54,451 nucleotides of DNA from CAMBDS01 sp964355675 (lineage in GTDB: Bacteria; Electryoneota; AABM5-125-24; Hatepunaeales; Hatepunaeaceae). This document shows positions 34,342 through 42,764 of the stretch, piece by piece (position 1 is the stretch's first letter; each line of letters begins with the position of its first letter). Position numbers and translations under genes: made by a program. Location: contig CAYHEC010000024.1 of assembly GCA_964355675.1 (NCBI GenBank), positions 1 through 54,451 of the forward strand. The letters are read 5' to 3'. Under the pieces are notes generated by a model. That model was given only the letters and a program-made list of their open reading frames with translations. It had not been told where the DNA came from and searched no databases.

Positions 34342-34988
34342 TTTGCCAGATCTCCCTCATTGATCAGACTGTCTGATGCCGCTGAGGCAAAGTGATCGAT
34401 CACTTTGACAAGGAAATTCTCAGATTCCTCGGCAACGATATCACTTACGGCTTTGGCAAATATTGTCATATTGCCGAAAGGAATAGGTACTTCTCGATCA
34501 AAGTTATGTGTGAGAATTATATCTTTACTGCTATAGTTGTAAAGATCGAATTCCATCTTCAAATGTGCCGCGTTGTACTTTTCGCTTTCGAAACGTTCTA
34601 TCTGAGACACCTCACCTGTGATTTCGAAATCAGGACGTTCGTCGAGGAATTCACGTTGACAATCCTTGAAAATACGGTAGGCATTTACTTGTTGCACGAT
34701 AAGATCCGCCACAGCAATCTGCGGTCTAACTGCCCAAAGACTGTATCGGTAATAATTGATTTGATGGGAGGAAAAGCGAGCAATCATCCGTATCGAATCA
34801 TAAGACCGAGGAATTTTGAAATTTAGTACTTGCACTCGATAGGGAATTGGTTCTGGCCGCACCAATTTTGGATTAGAGGGATTCGAAGCGAATTCGATCA
34901 AGTAGTAGCTGGTCTCGAGCGCTTGTTTCGCGCACCCGGCAAGCATAACGCAGGCGGCGAGTGCCATGAAGGTAAGCTTAACGTGCAA
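34338..34988 (-). CDS. ABC-type transport auxiliary lipoprotein (PqiC/YmbA-like)
   Basis: A periplasmic lipoprotein with lipobox LAGC, followed by LETSYYLIEF, PYRVQVLNFKIPRSYDS, RYSLWAVRPQIAVADLIVQQ and DFEITGEVSQIERFES, the layout of the ABC_trans_aux family that partners MCE proteins (PqiC with PqiB). I chose TTG at 34988 because GGGAGA lies 5 bases before it and it gives a compact leader (MHVKLTFMALAACVMLAGC). The longer frame from ATG 35096 overlaps the mlaD stop but runs through a palindromic repeat and places 54 residues before the lipid cysteine. Its stop overlaps the barrel gene start by 4 bp. Confidence 0.83.
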   Translation of the reverse strand: MHVKLTFMALAACVMLAGCAKQALETSYYLIEFASNPSNPKLVRPEPIPYRVQVLNFKIPRSYDSIRMIARFSSHQINYYRYSLWAVRPQIAVADLIVQQVNAYRIFKDCQREFLDERPDFEITGEVSQIERFESEKYNAAHLKMEFDLYNYSSKDIILTHNFDREVPIPFGNMTIFAKAVSDIVAEESENFLVKVIDHFASAASDSLINEGDLAK

Positions 34989-35009
34989 AATTTCTCCCAA
35001 TGTTCGTGA

Positions 35010-35038
35010 CTCTTGGAGAGCAGGTTTTAACCCACCCT
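35010..35038. repeat. Degenerate CTTGGAG-type palindrome between mlaD and the lipoprotein
   Basis: CTTGGAGAGCAGGTTTTAAC is followed by a worn inverted arm (CCCACCCTTG). It lies in the gap left if the lipoprotein starts at 34988, and translates in frame as GGLKPALQES if the longer start is used. Confidence 0.5.
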
Positions 35039-35092
35039 TGATAACGACCTTGAGTTTACAATCGAACCTATTTGTCAGGTTATTCCTAAAGT

Positions 35093-36034
35093 TCATTTTA
35101 CGGGCCCCGAAACTTCTTCAGATTTAGTACCTCTTAGGAGCAACGAAGGATCTTCCGAGATTGCACGTGCGAATTCGCTAAACGAATCCAGACTTTCGCG
35201 AAGAACTTCGAGTGAGCTCAGCATATCGTGTCGCCCTTTGAGCATGATAAGATCGATATGATTGAGCGTCGATCTGGCGCTGACCAGCGCGGCTTGAAGA
35301 TCCGCCGCCGCCTGACCAATCTTCGCGGCTCGAAATTCGGTGGTTGTTGAGTCAAGGTTTACGATCATGCGGTGCAATTCTGGCGATTCGGCGAGAGTGC
35401 GAATCTCTCTTGAGGCAATTTCGACGTTCTCTATTGTCAATTGAATATTGTCGCGATTGTCGGAGAGAATTCCGTGGACGTCTTCAAGGATTAAAGCTGA
35501 ATTATCGACCATCTTCAGCAGTCGTTCCTGATTGTCTCCCCCTGTCATGATGGCGAGGTTGGTCAACACCAGTTCAAGTTTCTCGGCGACAATTTCAGCC
35601 TTGCCGGAGATGATGTCCATTGTTGATGCCCCTGCAGGAATTTCGGATCCGACATTTAATGTAGCCGCACCAGAAGTTCCGCCGGTCAGTTCGATAATCT
35701 TGATGCCGGTCAGCGAGAGAGATGAGGTGACTGCCGTTACGTCTGATTTGACAGGAGTCTCATGATCGAGCGATATTTCGACCACGACTGTTTCGACGAC
35801 TTTAGGATCGACGAATATTTTATCGACTCGTCCAACTCTGACGCCGTGATATTTCACCTGCGAGCCGACGTCGAGCCCCGATACCGAGACATCCTTGTAG
35901 CGGATGAAATAGGTATCACGCTTCTCGAGTAGCTTGCCGCCGGTGACGACGACTATCAGGGTGACGAATAAGGCTCCGGCAATAATTAAAAATATGCCGA
36001 GCCGGGCGCGCTGGGCGCGGGTTACTTCTCGCAA
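35093..36034 (-). CDS. mlaD: MlaD-like MCE-domain protein
   Basis: This 313-residue inner-membrane-anchored protein has one helix (residues 12-32, LGIFLIIAGALFVTLIVVVT) and then the MCE domain at about 38-115 (TYFIRYKDVSVSGLDVGSQV; KYHGVRVGRVDKIFVDP; SSLSLTGIKIIELTGG). The C-terminal half is helical and probably forms the multimeric needle (AEIVAEKLELVLTNLAIM; IASREIRTLAESPELHRMI). DPSLLLRGTK at the end is common to MCE proteins of this type. TTG start about 30 bp after the small protein upstream. Partner of MlaE and MlaF in phospholipid transfer. Confidence 0.92.
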   Translation of the reverse strand: MREVTRAQRARLGIFLIIAGALFVTLIVVVTGGKLLEKRDTYFIRYKDVSVSGLDVGSQVKYHGVRVGRVDKIFVDPKVVETVVVEISLDHETPVKSDVTAVTSSLSLTGIKIIELTGGTSGAATLNVGSEIPAGASTMDIISGKAEIVAEKLELVLTNLAIMTGGDNQERLLKMVDNSALILEDVHGILSDNRDNIQLTIENVEIASREIRTLAESPELHRMIVNLDSTTTEFRAAKIGQAAADLQAALVSARSTLNHIDLIMLKGRHDMLSSLEVLRESLDSFSEFARAISEDPSLLLRGTKSEEVSGPVK

Positions 36035-36062
36035 GGCTTACTCATTGGATAGTAGTTTCCTT

Positions 36063-36287
36063 TCAAACGGCTAAAGGCGTTAGTCTAAAAATACGACCGA
36101 GTCGAGAAGCCACCTCAAAATCGCCGTTTCGTAACGCCTGCCTTATATCATCAAGTCTGTATGCGTCCTGAAGAGATAGGTAAGGCGACCAGCCGACAAG
36201 CGGATTATCATCATAGAGAAGTTCCACTTCGACTTCTACGATGAATTCGCCTTCCCGGATTAGTTTGATATGTTTCTTTGATGTCAT
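36063..36287 (-). CDS. Small antitoxin-like partner of the DUF4258 protein
   Basis: A 74-residue protein with VEVEVELLYDDNPLVGWSPY, then LSLQDAYRLDDIRQALRNGD and a basic end. I recall this W-S-P-Y...D-A-Y-x-L-D pattern as a hypothetical protein often found beside DUF4258 toxins. Its ATG overlaps the DUF4258 stop (ATGA). Antitoxin role is inferred from pairing and size only. Some 29 bp separate it from mlaD. Confidence 0.65.
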   Translation of the reverse strand: MTSKKHIKLIREGEFIVEVEVELLYDDNPLVGWSPYLSLQDAYRLDDIRQALRNGDFEVASRLGRIFRLTPLAV

Positions 36288-36613
36288 TTCTTGCGTTCCT
36301 TATAATGATTCTTCCAGCGCAAGGAATCTGGTCTGTAGGCAGTAATGATCACTGCAGGTTCGGTTGTTTTTGCACGAATTCCCCATAAAACGTGTATGGG
36401 ATTGCCAAGATAATCAGATTGAAGAAGCAGGACGCAGGGTCCTTTATAGAAATCGGGGTAAATCTCGACAACTTCTCCTGCTTTAATCCCGACAACAATC
36501 TCTTTGAAAGCGATCCTATCGTGCATCAGTTCTTCCTCTGCATGGTCAGAAGCGACTACAAGCCCTCGTTCGACCAGCACAATCAGGTCTTGAAAAAGAG
36601 AGTCCTTTTTCAC
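36284..36613 (-). CDS. DUF4258 toxin-like protein
   Basis: The 109-residue protein has the DUF4258 (RelE/MqsR-like fold) pattern: SDHAEEELMHDRIAFKEIVV, VVEIYPDFYKGPCVLLLQSD, PIHVLWGIR, and the near-terminal ITAYRPDSLRWKNHYKERKK. The last motif (YxPDxxxW) is the family hallmark. Its start overlaps the prfA stop by 4 bp and its stop overlaps the next small gene, so it is translated directly behind release factor 1. Confidence 0.83.
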   Translation of the reverse strand: MKKDSLFQDLIVLVERGLVVASDHAEEELMHDRIAFKEIVVGIKAGEVVEIYPDFYKGPCVLLLQSDYLGNPIHVLWGIRAKTTEPAVIITAYRPDSLRWKNHYKERKK

Positions 36614-37680
36614 ACCTTCATCATCTCCTGTAACCGTTCCTCAGCAAAATACTCCGCCAGCGGTTCGAGCATATTGTCGAGATTCCCCTCCAATAAATAC
36701 TCAAGCTGATAGATCGTTATCCCGGCGCGATGGTCGGTGACACGGTTTTGAGGAAAGTTGTAGGTGCGGATCTTTGCCGACCGGTCACCCGTCCCAACCT
36801 GGCTTTTTCGATCTAAAGCCCGTTTCGCGTTCTCCACGTCGAGCCTTTGCTGGTAGAGCCTCGACCTCAGCACTTTCATTGCCTGATGGCGGTTTTTAAG
36901 CTGGGACTTCTCATCCTGGCACGTCACCACCAGCCCGCTTGGGATATGAGTGATGCGAATCGCCGACTCGGTCTTATTGACGTGCTGTCCCCCCGGACCG
37001 GATGAGCGATAAGTATCGATCCGCAGATCTTTCTCGTCGATATGGAGATCGACCTCTTCCGCCTCCGGCAGAACCGCCACGGTTGCCGCCGACGTGTGGA
37101 GCCTTCCTGACGCTTCAGTCTCCGGCACGCGTTGCACCCGGTGAACGCCAGACTCCCACTTCAGCTTGCCATACACGCCGTCGCCCGACACGGTCAGGAC
37201 ATATTCCTTGATTCCGCCAAGGTCGGAAAAACTGGCTGAGACGACCTCCTGTTTCCAGCGTTTCTGTTCGAAGTAACGCTGGTACATCTTCAACAGCGTA
37301 GCTCCGAACAGCGACGCCTCTTCGCCACCCGTCCCAGCTCGGATTTCCAGCACCGCGTTGCGGACGTCTTCAGGAGGTTCGGGCAGGACGAGTGTTTTCA
37401 CCTGCCGTTCGAGCTTGGCGAGGGCTTCCTCTTCCTTGGGAAGTTCTTCGGCGGCAATACCGCCGAGGTCGGGGTCTTCGAGGACTTCGCGGAGGTCTTC
37501 GACCGACTTGCGAGCGCTAAGGAGCCGGCTCCGAGCCTCCATGAGTTCACGCAACCGACGATGTTCACGAGCCAGTTCGGTCATGCGCCGCTGATCGCCG
37601 TGGACTTCCGGTTGAGCCATTTCGGTTTCGATCTCGTTCAGCCGTGGCTCAGCGGCGGCGAGAAGAGCGTCTAAGGACAA
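36610..37680 (-). CDS. prfA: Peptide chain release factor 1
   Basis: This 356-residue class I release factor recognises UAA/UAG. The catalytic GGQ is in RSSGPGGQHVNKTESAIRI and the codon-recognition region has the PxT form RVPETEASGRLHTSAATVAV, not the SPF of RF2. The N-terminal helices and the C-terminal RAGITIYQLEYLLEGNLDNM end are standard. The start is TTG (MSLDALL). It is the first gene of a minus-strand run that continues through a toxin-antitoxin-like pair into the MCE operon; the usual neighbour prmC is not next to it here. Confidence 0.96.
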   Translation of the reverse strand: MSLDALLAAAEPRLNEIETEMAQPEVHGDQRRMTELAREHRRLRELMEARSRLLSARKSVEDLREVLEDPDLGGIAAEELPKEEEALAKLERQVKTLVLPEPPEDVRNAVLEIRAGTGGEEASLFGATLLKMYQRYFEQKRWKQEVVSASFSDLGGIKEYVLTVSGDGVYGKLKWESGVHRVQRVPETEASGRLHTSAATVAVLPEAEEVDLHIDEKDLRIDTYRSSGPGGQHVNKTESAIRITHIPSGLVVTCQDEKSQLKNRHQAMKVLRSRLYQQRLDVENAKRALDRKSQVGTGDRSAKIRTYNFPQNRVTDHRAGITIYQLEYLLEGNLDNMLEPLAEYFAEERLQEMMKV

Positions 37681-37726
37681 AGAGGTAGTTTAAGGTTAAA
37701 TTGTTTAAGGGTTTAAAGCTGAAGGA

Positions 37727-37860
37727 GGACGGATCTCAGTATCCGTCCATCACATTTCCCCCACACTTGCGAGGGGAACTAAAGTTGAAGGAGGACGGAT
37801 CTCGCGTATCCGTCCATCAACGCGTAGGTTAAGCGTCCCGCTTGACTCGCGTAGATCCTG
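37727..37860. repeat. Cluster of three palindromic repeats upstream of prfA
   Basis: Two near-identical hairpins GGACGGAT...ATCCGTCC lie at 37727-37748 and 37793-37815, each preceded by GAAGGA. Next comes ACGCGTAGGTTAAGCGTCCC with CTCGCGTAG, also seen in the element at 5866. A short run of TTTAAGG repeats (37683-37715) precedes them. Confidence 0.6.
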
Positions 37861-37904
37861 CCCCTGTGAAGGCAGGGGTCGGGCATCCTGCATGACGAGT
37901 ACAA

Positions 37905-39332
37905 TTACTTAACGAGCGTAACACCCGTTGTTTTACTTCCCGATGGACTTGTCAGCATTATCTGATACTGTCCCGCCGGAAGGCTGGCTCCATTCCAGAC
38001 AATCCTTTCGCTTGCAATCGGCGAAAATCCATCAGTTAGCGTTTCCACCATCCGCCCGGAAACATCATAGATTCCCAACTTCACAAATCCCGGTCGGTCG
38101 ATCTGGTAGTCGATGACCGCCGATGAATTGCAGGGGTTGGGGTAGGCGGAAAGTAGCATTAGCACGCCGGGAGTTGCATTTGGGGAGTCAACATAATTCT
38201 GGTCATGATCGAATCTCATTAATATTATATCACTTCCATCCGGGTCATAATCGATAGGCGAAATCTTGGTCGCACCAAAAAGAAATCCGCCATCAGATAA
38301 TGGAATAACGGGCGGGACGTAACTCATATCAAAGCGCCCTGGAACTGTCATCTCCCAGATTAGGTTTCCTGCAATTCCAGTTTTGGCTAAATAGGCATCT
38401 TCATGTTCCGTATATCCATAAAATATAATATGGTTATCCTTCAGAGCCCGTTTTCCTGCCATGTTCATTCTCTCGTTATATCGGATAGGCGCACTTATTG
38501 AGACAATATCTCCATCGGGCGTTAGTGTCAGAATCCTAAATGAAAACGAGTTTGACCACCAACCACAGCTTACGAAATTCCCATTTGGCAATTCGTAAAA
38601 TGTGCTGGCAGACACTATGCTGTCCTGTAATATCGTTTCCGATAAAATTGTGCCATCGGAACTGAATCGAGTAAAAAGTAACTGATTCAACCATTGACCG
38701 ACCGAGAAAATCATATTCAGTGATGCAATATCACCATTCGCGCATTCAATTATTGCTTCGTTCTTTAGGCGGGGCTCATGTCTATACTCCTGAAACCATA
38801 ACGAATCGCCCTCCGGAGACATACGAAAAATTAGAGGTGCAAATCCGTCTTCAAATTGAGATCTCCCCTGTATTATCAGATCACCGTTTGCAGCAATTAT
38901 TGGATTGCGTAGATGAATCCCATCGGGATGTGGGCGATGGGGAAATGGTCCTCGATCAACTCTCCGAACCGTTTCTCCGTCAGAATTAATCCAATAATAT
39001 CGATGTATTCCTCCCGAATCACTGCCGACTGCAATTAGAAGATCACCCTGCGCAGCTACAGGATACAGACTAAACTCACCCTCCTCAGGAGTTATCGATT
39101 CTATTTCGCCATTCTGATTAAAGAAAAACAACTTCTTTTGTTCGTTCTCTGCGCGGCGGGAAATATCGGCTCTTAAGTAAAATCCGTCTTCATCAGTCGG
39201 GATTACATATTCCAACAAATCATAGCCTGGCCCCCCAAACACTCTCGTCCAAAGCGTATCCGGCTGGGCTTCTGCCATTCCTGCCATCAGCACGAACGAC
39301 AGTGATAAGATGATAAGTAATAACCGTTTCAT
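37905..39332 (-). CDS. Secreted delta-60-repeat-like protein with sorting tail
   Basis: The product is 475 residues from ATG 39332, chosen because GGAG lies six bases upstream; a second ATG at 39344 would add four residues. The signal peptide is MKRLLLIILSLSFVLMAGMA, cut near AEAQ. The middle has repeated strand units like delta-60 repeats (GGPGYDLLEYVIPTDEDGFY; ANGDLIIQGRSQFEDG; PLSDGGFLFGATKI). The C-terminal sorting domain is SAYPNPCNSSAVIDY, YDVSGRMVE, PAGQYQI, with Cys in place of the usual Phe of PNPFN. It is not linked to prfA: a palindromic cluster separates them. Function unknown. Confidence 0.82.
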   Translation of the reverse strand: MKRLLLIILSLSFVLMAGMAEAQPDTLWTRVFGGPGYDLLEYVIPTDEDGFYLRADISRRAENEQKKLFFFNQNGEIESITPEEGEFSLYPVAAQGDLLIAVGSDSGGIHRYYWINSDGETVRRVDRGPFPHRPHPDGIHLRNPIIAANGDLIIQGRSQFEDGFAPLIFRMSPEGDSLWFQEYRHEPRLKNEAIIECANGDIASLNMIFSVGQWLNQLLFTRFSSDGTILSETILQDSIVSASTFYELPNGNFVSCGWWSNSFSFRILTLTPDGDIVSISAPIRYNERMNMAGKRALKDNHIIFYGYTEHEDAYLAKTGIAGNLIWEMTVPGRFDMSYVPPVIPLSDGGFLFGATKISPIDYDPDGSDIILMRFDHDQNYVDSPNATPGVLMLLSAYPNPCNSSAVIDYQIDRPGFVKLGIYDVSGRMVETLTDGFSPIASERIVWNGASLPAGQYQIMLTSPSGSKTTGVTLVK

Positions 39333-39426
39333 TGTCTTCTCCATTGTTGATTAAGCCTGTGAGTATTATCTGATGGCAGTTTCTTAACGATTCTGCCAAT
39401 TGTTCATAGAAATGTAAAAGTTATTG

Positions 39427-39444
39427 TCGGGCTGGAAGCCCGAC
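39427..39444. terminator. Short hairpin after the HicB gene
   Basis: GTCGGGCT pairs with AGCCCGAC directly beyond the hicB stop; CTACGCG of the palindrome family follows. A T-run on the minus strand is lacking. Confidence 0.35.
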
Positions 39445-39687
39445 CTACGCGAATACAGGTGGACTTGAAATTGCTTCTCCCAAGTCCATCTTTGCCGCTA
39501 CATATACATGGATTGCGTCTTTTACCATTGCCAGCGCCTCCTCGAACGTCGCGCCATCAGTGACACATCCGGGCAAAGCAGGGCACTCGGCGATAAAGAC
39601 ATCATCTTCGTCACGATGAATTATTACCCGATAGCGAAATGCCAGCCCGATGTTTCCTGCGACTGATATGTTGTAATGTTGATCCAC
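39445..39687 (-). CDS. Orphan HicB-family antitoxin
   Basis: This 80-residue protein has the HicB partial RNase-H fold: FRYRVIIHRDEDDVFIAECP, ALPGCVTDGATFEEALAMVK and DAIHVYV. It is short and lacks a C-terminal DNA-binding region. The GTG start has a very strong ribosome site (AAAGGAGGGG). No HicA-sized frame lies on either side, so the toxin is missing or has been lost. A free-standing HicB-like regulator is the other reading. Confidence 0.8.
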   Translation of the reverse strand: MDQHYNISVAGNIGLAFRYRVIIHRDEDDVFIAECPALPGCVTDGATFEEALAMVKDAIHVYVAAKMDLGEAISSPPVFA

Positions 39688-39780
39688 GACCCCTCCTTTG
39701 AATTGTCTTTACCAATCTAACTAATTTCCTCACAAAAGGCAACTATCGTTCATTCGACTTAGTCGCTTGGCAATATTGTT

Positions 39781-40608
39781 TTACTCACCTAAAGTTACCC
39801 TTTCTACCTTCCCCAATGGCGCGCCAAAGAACCGCTTAGCCACCCGGTCGAACTGCCGCGGAACATCCGTCACATAAGCCTTCACCACGCCCGGCCCATG
39901 CGTCCTCAGCAATCCCTCCCGCAATAGCGTCGCTTCGACCTGTATTGCAGTCGTCTCCGCCGAATCAACCAACGTCACGCCTCTGCCCATCACCTCACCG
40001 ATTACTGTCTTGAACAGCGGATAGTGGGTACAGCCCAGGATCATCGTGTCGATCTTTTTCTTCTTCAACGACTTTAAGTATTCCTCAAGCAATTCCTTAA
40101 CGATCTTTCCATCAAGCCGTCCCTCTTCCGCCATTGGTACAAGCAACGGGCAAGCTTTACCGAAGATAGTGGAGTGGGGGAGAGCCTCTTTTAGCCTTGT
40201 CTGATAAGCCTTGGACAGAATTGTCGAGGGCGTGGCAATGACGCCGATACGACCGTTCTCTGTCGCATTTATTGCCGCCCGGACGCCCGGTTCAACGACG
40301 CCGATCATCGGCACGCTGAGCAACCCTTTTAGCCTTGGCAATGCTACCGCCGAGACCGTATTGCACGCGACTACTATCATCTTGACGCCACGATTCAGCA
40401 GGAAAAGCGCGCTCTCCAGCGCGTACCGGTTCACAGCCGCGACAGACTTCGTACCGTAAGGGACTCGCGCGGTGTCGCCGAGATAGATCAGGTTCTCGGC
40501 TGGCAGTCGCTTATGCAATGCCGCCGCGACCGTAAGTCCTCCGATGCCGGAGTCGAAGATACCGATTGGACGGTCATTGATAGTCAATGGTTGATGGTCA
40601 ATGGTCAA
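39781..40608 (-). CDS. murI: Glutamate racemase
   Basis: The 275-residue enzyme makes D-glutamate for peptidoglycan. Motifs: IGIFDSGIGGLTVAAAL (residues 14-30, proton-relay Asp and Ser), LGDTARVPYGTKS, IVVACNTVSAVALP with the first catalytic Cys, and LGCTHYPLFK with the second. The TTG start at 40608 overlaps the stop of the upstream decarboxylase (TTGA); another in-frame TTG at 40587 is possible. The first 12 residues are encoded by a degenerate TTGACCA tandem repeat and are unlikely to be functional. Confidence 0.93.
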   Translation of the reverse strand: MTIDHQPLTINDRPIGIFDSGIGGLTVAAALHKRLPAENLIYLGDTARVPYGTKSVAAVNRYALESALFLLNRGVKMIVVACNTVSAVALPRLKGLLSVPMIGVVEPGVRAAINATENGRIGVIATPSTILSKAYQTRLKEALPHSTIFGKACPLLVPMAEEGRLDGKIVKELLEEYLKSLKKKKIDTMILGCTHYPLFKTVIGEVMGRGVTLVDSAETTAIQVEATLLREGLLRTHGPGVVKAYVTDVPRQFDRVAKRFFGAPLGKVERVTLGE

Positions 40609-41984
40609 TTGAATACGTCCTCGTAGGTTTCACCTTTTCTCCAGACTTCAAACGATCCATCTTCCTTCAAAGCCACCTTCGCCGGTCTGGGGAATCCACA
40701 GCTATTCGAGGCAAAATGGTCGGCACAATAGGCTCCCGTCATTCCGATGACAATCATATCACCTCTTACTGGAAGTCTGTTGAGTCTAATTTTCACTTTG
40801 CTAATCATATCACCGGTGAAACAGAGCCGTCCAGCCACGAATACTTCAACCGGCTGATCGTCGTCTTTTTTGGGGAATACACTCATCGGATAAATGTCTG
40901 GAGTGACCAACACCGTACCGTGGTTGACAATTCCAAGATTGAGAATGACGACAGTATTTCCCTCAACCTCTTTCACCCCCATCACCTCCGCAACCGTGAC
41001 GCCTGAGTTCCCCAAAAGACTCCGCCCCGGCTCTACATAAAGAGTTGGCTCACCGACCGCTCGCAATCGTTCAGCAACCGATAGCCCTCCTGCCAGCTTA
41101 AACTGGAGCAGATGTTCCAGCATTTTCGCCCCCGGAAACGGCGTCCAATAGGCTTTGCCCTGCCATTTATCTTCATTACCACCCATGGCGAATTCCCCCC
41201 AAGTCGCCCACTCACTTTTTGGCGCTCCCTGCCTCTGGGCGGCGAGTCGTTTTCGGAATTGAAGCCATTCATTTTCATCGATATACGAGAGCGGATAACC
41301 CCCGCCTATATCTACTTTCGATATTCTCCAATCTATTTGATAAGCAATTTCAATTGCCTCAAGGAGAACGGTCATCAGTCGTTCGTAACCCTGTTCAGCG
41401 CAAATTTGTGTGCCGATATGCGCCGAAATTCCAACTGGTTCAATATGCGGCGTCTGCCGGGAAAACTCGAGGAATTTTGGCAATTCCGATACTGGAATGC
41501 CGAATTTTGTCCAGTGTGCAGCGGTCGATTGGTCGGGAGCTGTCAATCCATCGAGCGACATACCAGACAGCCGCATCATCACCTGGGCAACTTTCCCGAA
41601 TCTGGCGGCGATGTCATTGATAAGACCAAGTTCCTGAAAGCTATCAGCAGCTATCGTTGCGCCATTCTCGATTGCCAATTCGAGGTAAGCATCGGTCTTG
41701 GCGTTCCCATTGCAGACGATCTGACTGCTGACGAATTTCTCTGACAATGCCGCAGTTAGCTCAAATTCGGAGACGACATCGACTCCCAGTCCAAAACGCT
41801 TGACGGTGCGAATGGCTCCGAGACAGGGATTAGATTTTACGGCGAAGAGTATGGAGGTCTTTGGATAGAGCCTCCGCGCCACCTCTTGGAATTCCTCAGC
41901 AGTTTCCCGGATTTTTTCGGGGAAATAGAGATGCAATGGCATACCGAATTTCCGGGTAACCTCGTTAATTACTTCAAATTGCAT
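40605..41984 (-). CDS. LysA-family PLP-dependent decarboxylase
   Basis: This 459-residue fold-type III PLP enzyme is probably diaminopimelate decarboxylase. SILFAVKSNP carries the PLP lysine, SAHIGTQI the cofactor-stacking His, KVDIGGGYP the phosphate loop, LYVEPGRSLLGNSG, and MTGAYC the C-terminal active-site Cys. About 60 extra residues (WLQFRKRLAAQRQGAPKSEW to TPFPGAKMLEHLLQF) are inserted after the GGGYP loop, making it longer than a usual LysA (about 420). Another substrate is therefore possible (LysA/Y4yA-like). Two bp from livG and overlapping murI, so it sits with cell-wall amino-acid supply genes. Confidence 0.83.
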   Translation of the reverse strand: MQFEVINEVTRKFGMPLHLYFPEKIRETAEEFQEVARRLYPKTSILFAVKSNPCLGAIRTVKRFGLGVDVVSEFELTAALSEKFVSSQIVCNGNAKTDAYLELAIENGATIAADSFQELGLINDIAARFGKVAQVMMRLSGMSLDGLTAPDQSTAAHWTKFGIPVSELPKFLEFSRQTPHIEPVGISAHIGTQICAEQGYERLMTVLLEAIEIAYQIDWRISKVDIGGGYPLSYIDENEWLQFRKRLAAQRQGAPKSEWATWGEFAMGGNEDKWQGKAYWTPFPGAKMLEHLLQFKLAGGLSVAERLRAVGEPTLYVEPGRSLLGNSGVTVAEVMGVKEVEGNTVVILNLGIVNHGTVLVTPDIYPMSVFPKKDDDQPVEVFVAGRLCFTGDMISKVKIRLNRLPVRGDMIVIGMTGAYCADHFASNSCGFPRPAKVALKEDGSFEVWRKGETYEDVFN

Positions 41985-41986
41985 GG

Positions 41987-42751
41987 CTATTCTTCATCCT
42001 TTCCGAGATACGCCTCAATTACTCGTGCATTTTGGCTGATCGAGTCGGGGCTTCCCTCTGCAATCACTTCCCCCGACTCCATCACAGTGATCCTCTCACA
42101 AATCCCCATCACCAACTTAACATTATGTTCTATCAATAATATCGTGATTCCAAGAGAGTGGATCTGGCGGATGAGCGCCTGGAGACTGGCAGTTTCTGAA
42201 TTGTTCATTCCTGCCGCTGGTTCATCGAGCATCAAAAGTGTGGGCTCGATAGCGAGCGCTCGGGCAATCTCCAGCCTTCGTTGCAGACCGTAAGGCAGAT
42301 CCTTCGATATTTCGTTCTCCCTGCCTTTCAGTCCGCACATTTGGGCTAACTCAGTGGCTTTCTTCATGGCTCGTTCATGTTCGGCGTTGGTCGAAGTCAG
42401 TGAGAAAACCGACCCCATGAAGCCGGTGGTCATGTGAATATGCCTGCCGACGAGTATGTTCTCCAACACCGTCAGTCCAGAGAAAAGCCGAAGATTCTGG
42501 AATGTTCTGGCGATCCCGCCAGCGGCAATCTGGTGCGGTTTCTTGCCGTCGATTCGTCTGCCATCGAACTTGATTTCGCCGGAAGTAAGTGGATAGACTC
42601 CAGTCAAACAATTGAAAATCGTAGTCTTTCCCGATCCATTGGGGCCAATAAGTCCATGAATAGTTCCTTCTTCGACGGAGAAAGACACCGCACTCGCCGC
42701 CTGAACGCCGCCGAAGGTCTTGGAGACTGATTTTAGCTGAAGTTTATTCAT
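41987..42751 (-). CDS. livG: Branched-chain amino acid ABC transporter ATPase LivG
   Basis: The 254-residue ATPase has Walker A GLIGPNGSGKTTIFN (near residues 33-47), Q-loop ARTFQNLRLF, signature LPYGLQRRLEIARAL (Tyr form usual for LivG), Walker B LLMLDEPAAGMN, and switch His in LLIEHNVKLV. The C-terminal IEAYLGKDEE is LivG-specific. It lies after livM with a palindromic element between. No livF is found after it; lysA-like and murI follow instead. Confidence 0.94.
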   Translation of the reverse strand: MNKLQLKSVSKTFGGVQAASAVSFSVEEGTIHGLIGPNGSGKTTIFNCLTGVYPLTSGEIKFDGRRIDGKKPHQIAAGGIARTFQNLRLFSGLTVLENILVGRHIHMTTGFMGSVFSLTSTNAEHERAMKKATELAQMCGLKGRENEISKDLPYGLQRRLEIARALAIEPTLLMLDEPAAGMNNSETASLQALIRQIHSLGITILLIEHNVKLVMGICERITVMESGEVIAEGSPDSISQNARVIEAYLGKDEE

Positions 42752-42764
42752 GTCAGGTCTAAAT

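Noticed and set aside
39688..39780. Possible hicA beside the HicB gene
   Set aside because: Only 93 bp are free upstream and 100 bp downstream, and no HicA-like frame is seen in them or overlapping neighbours.
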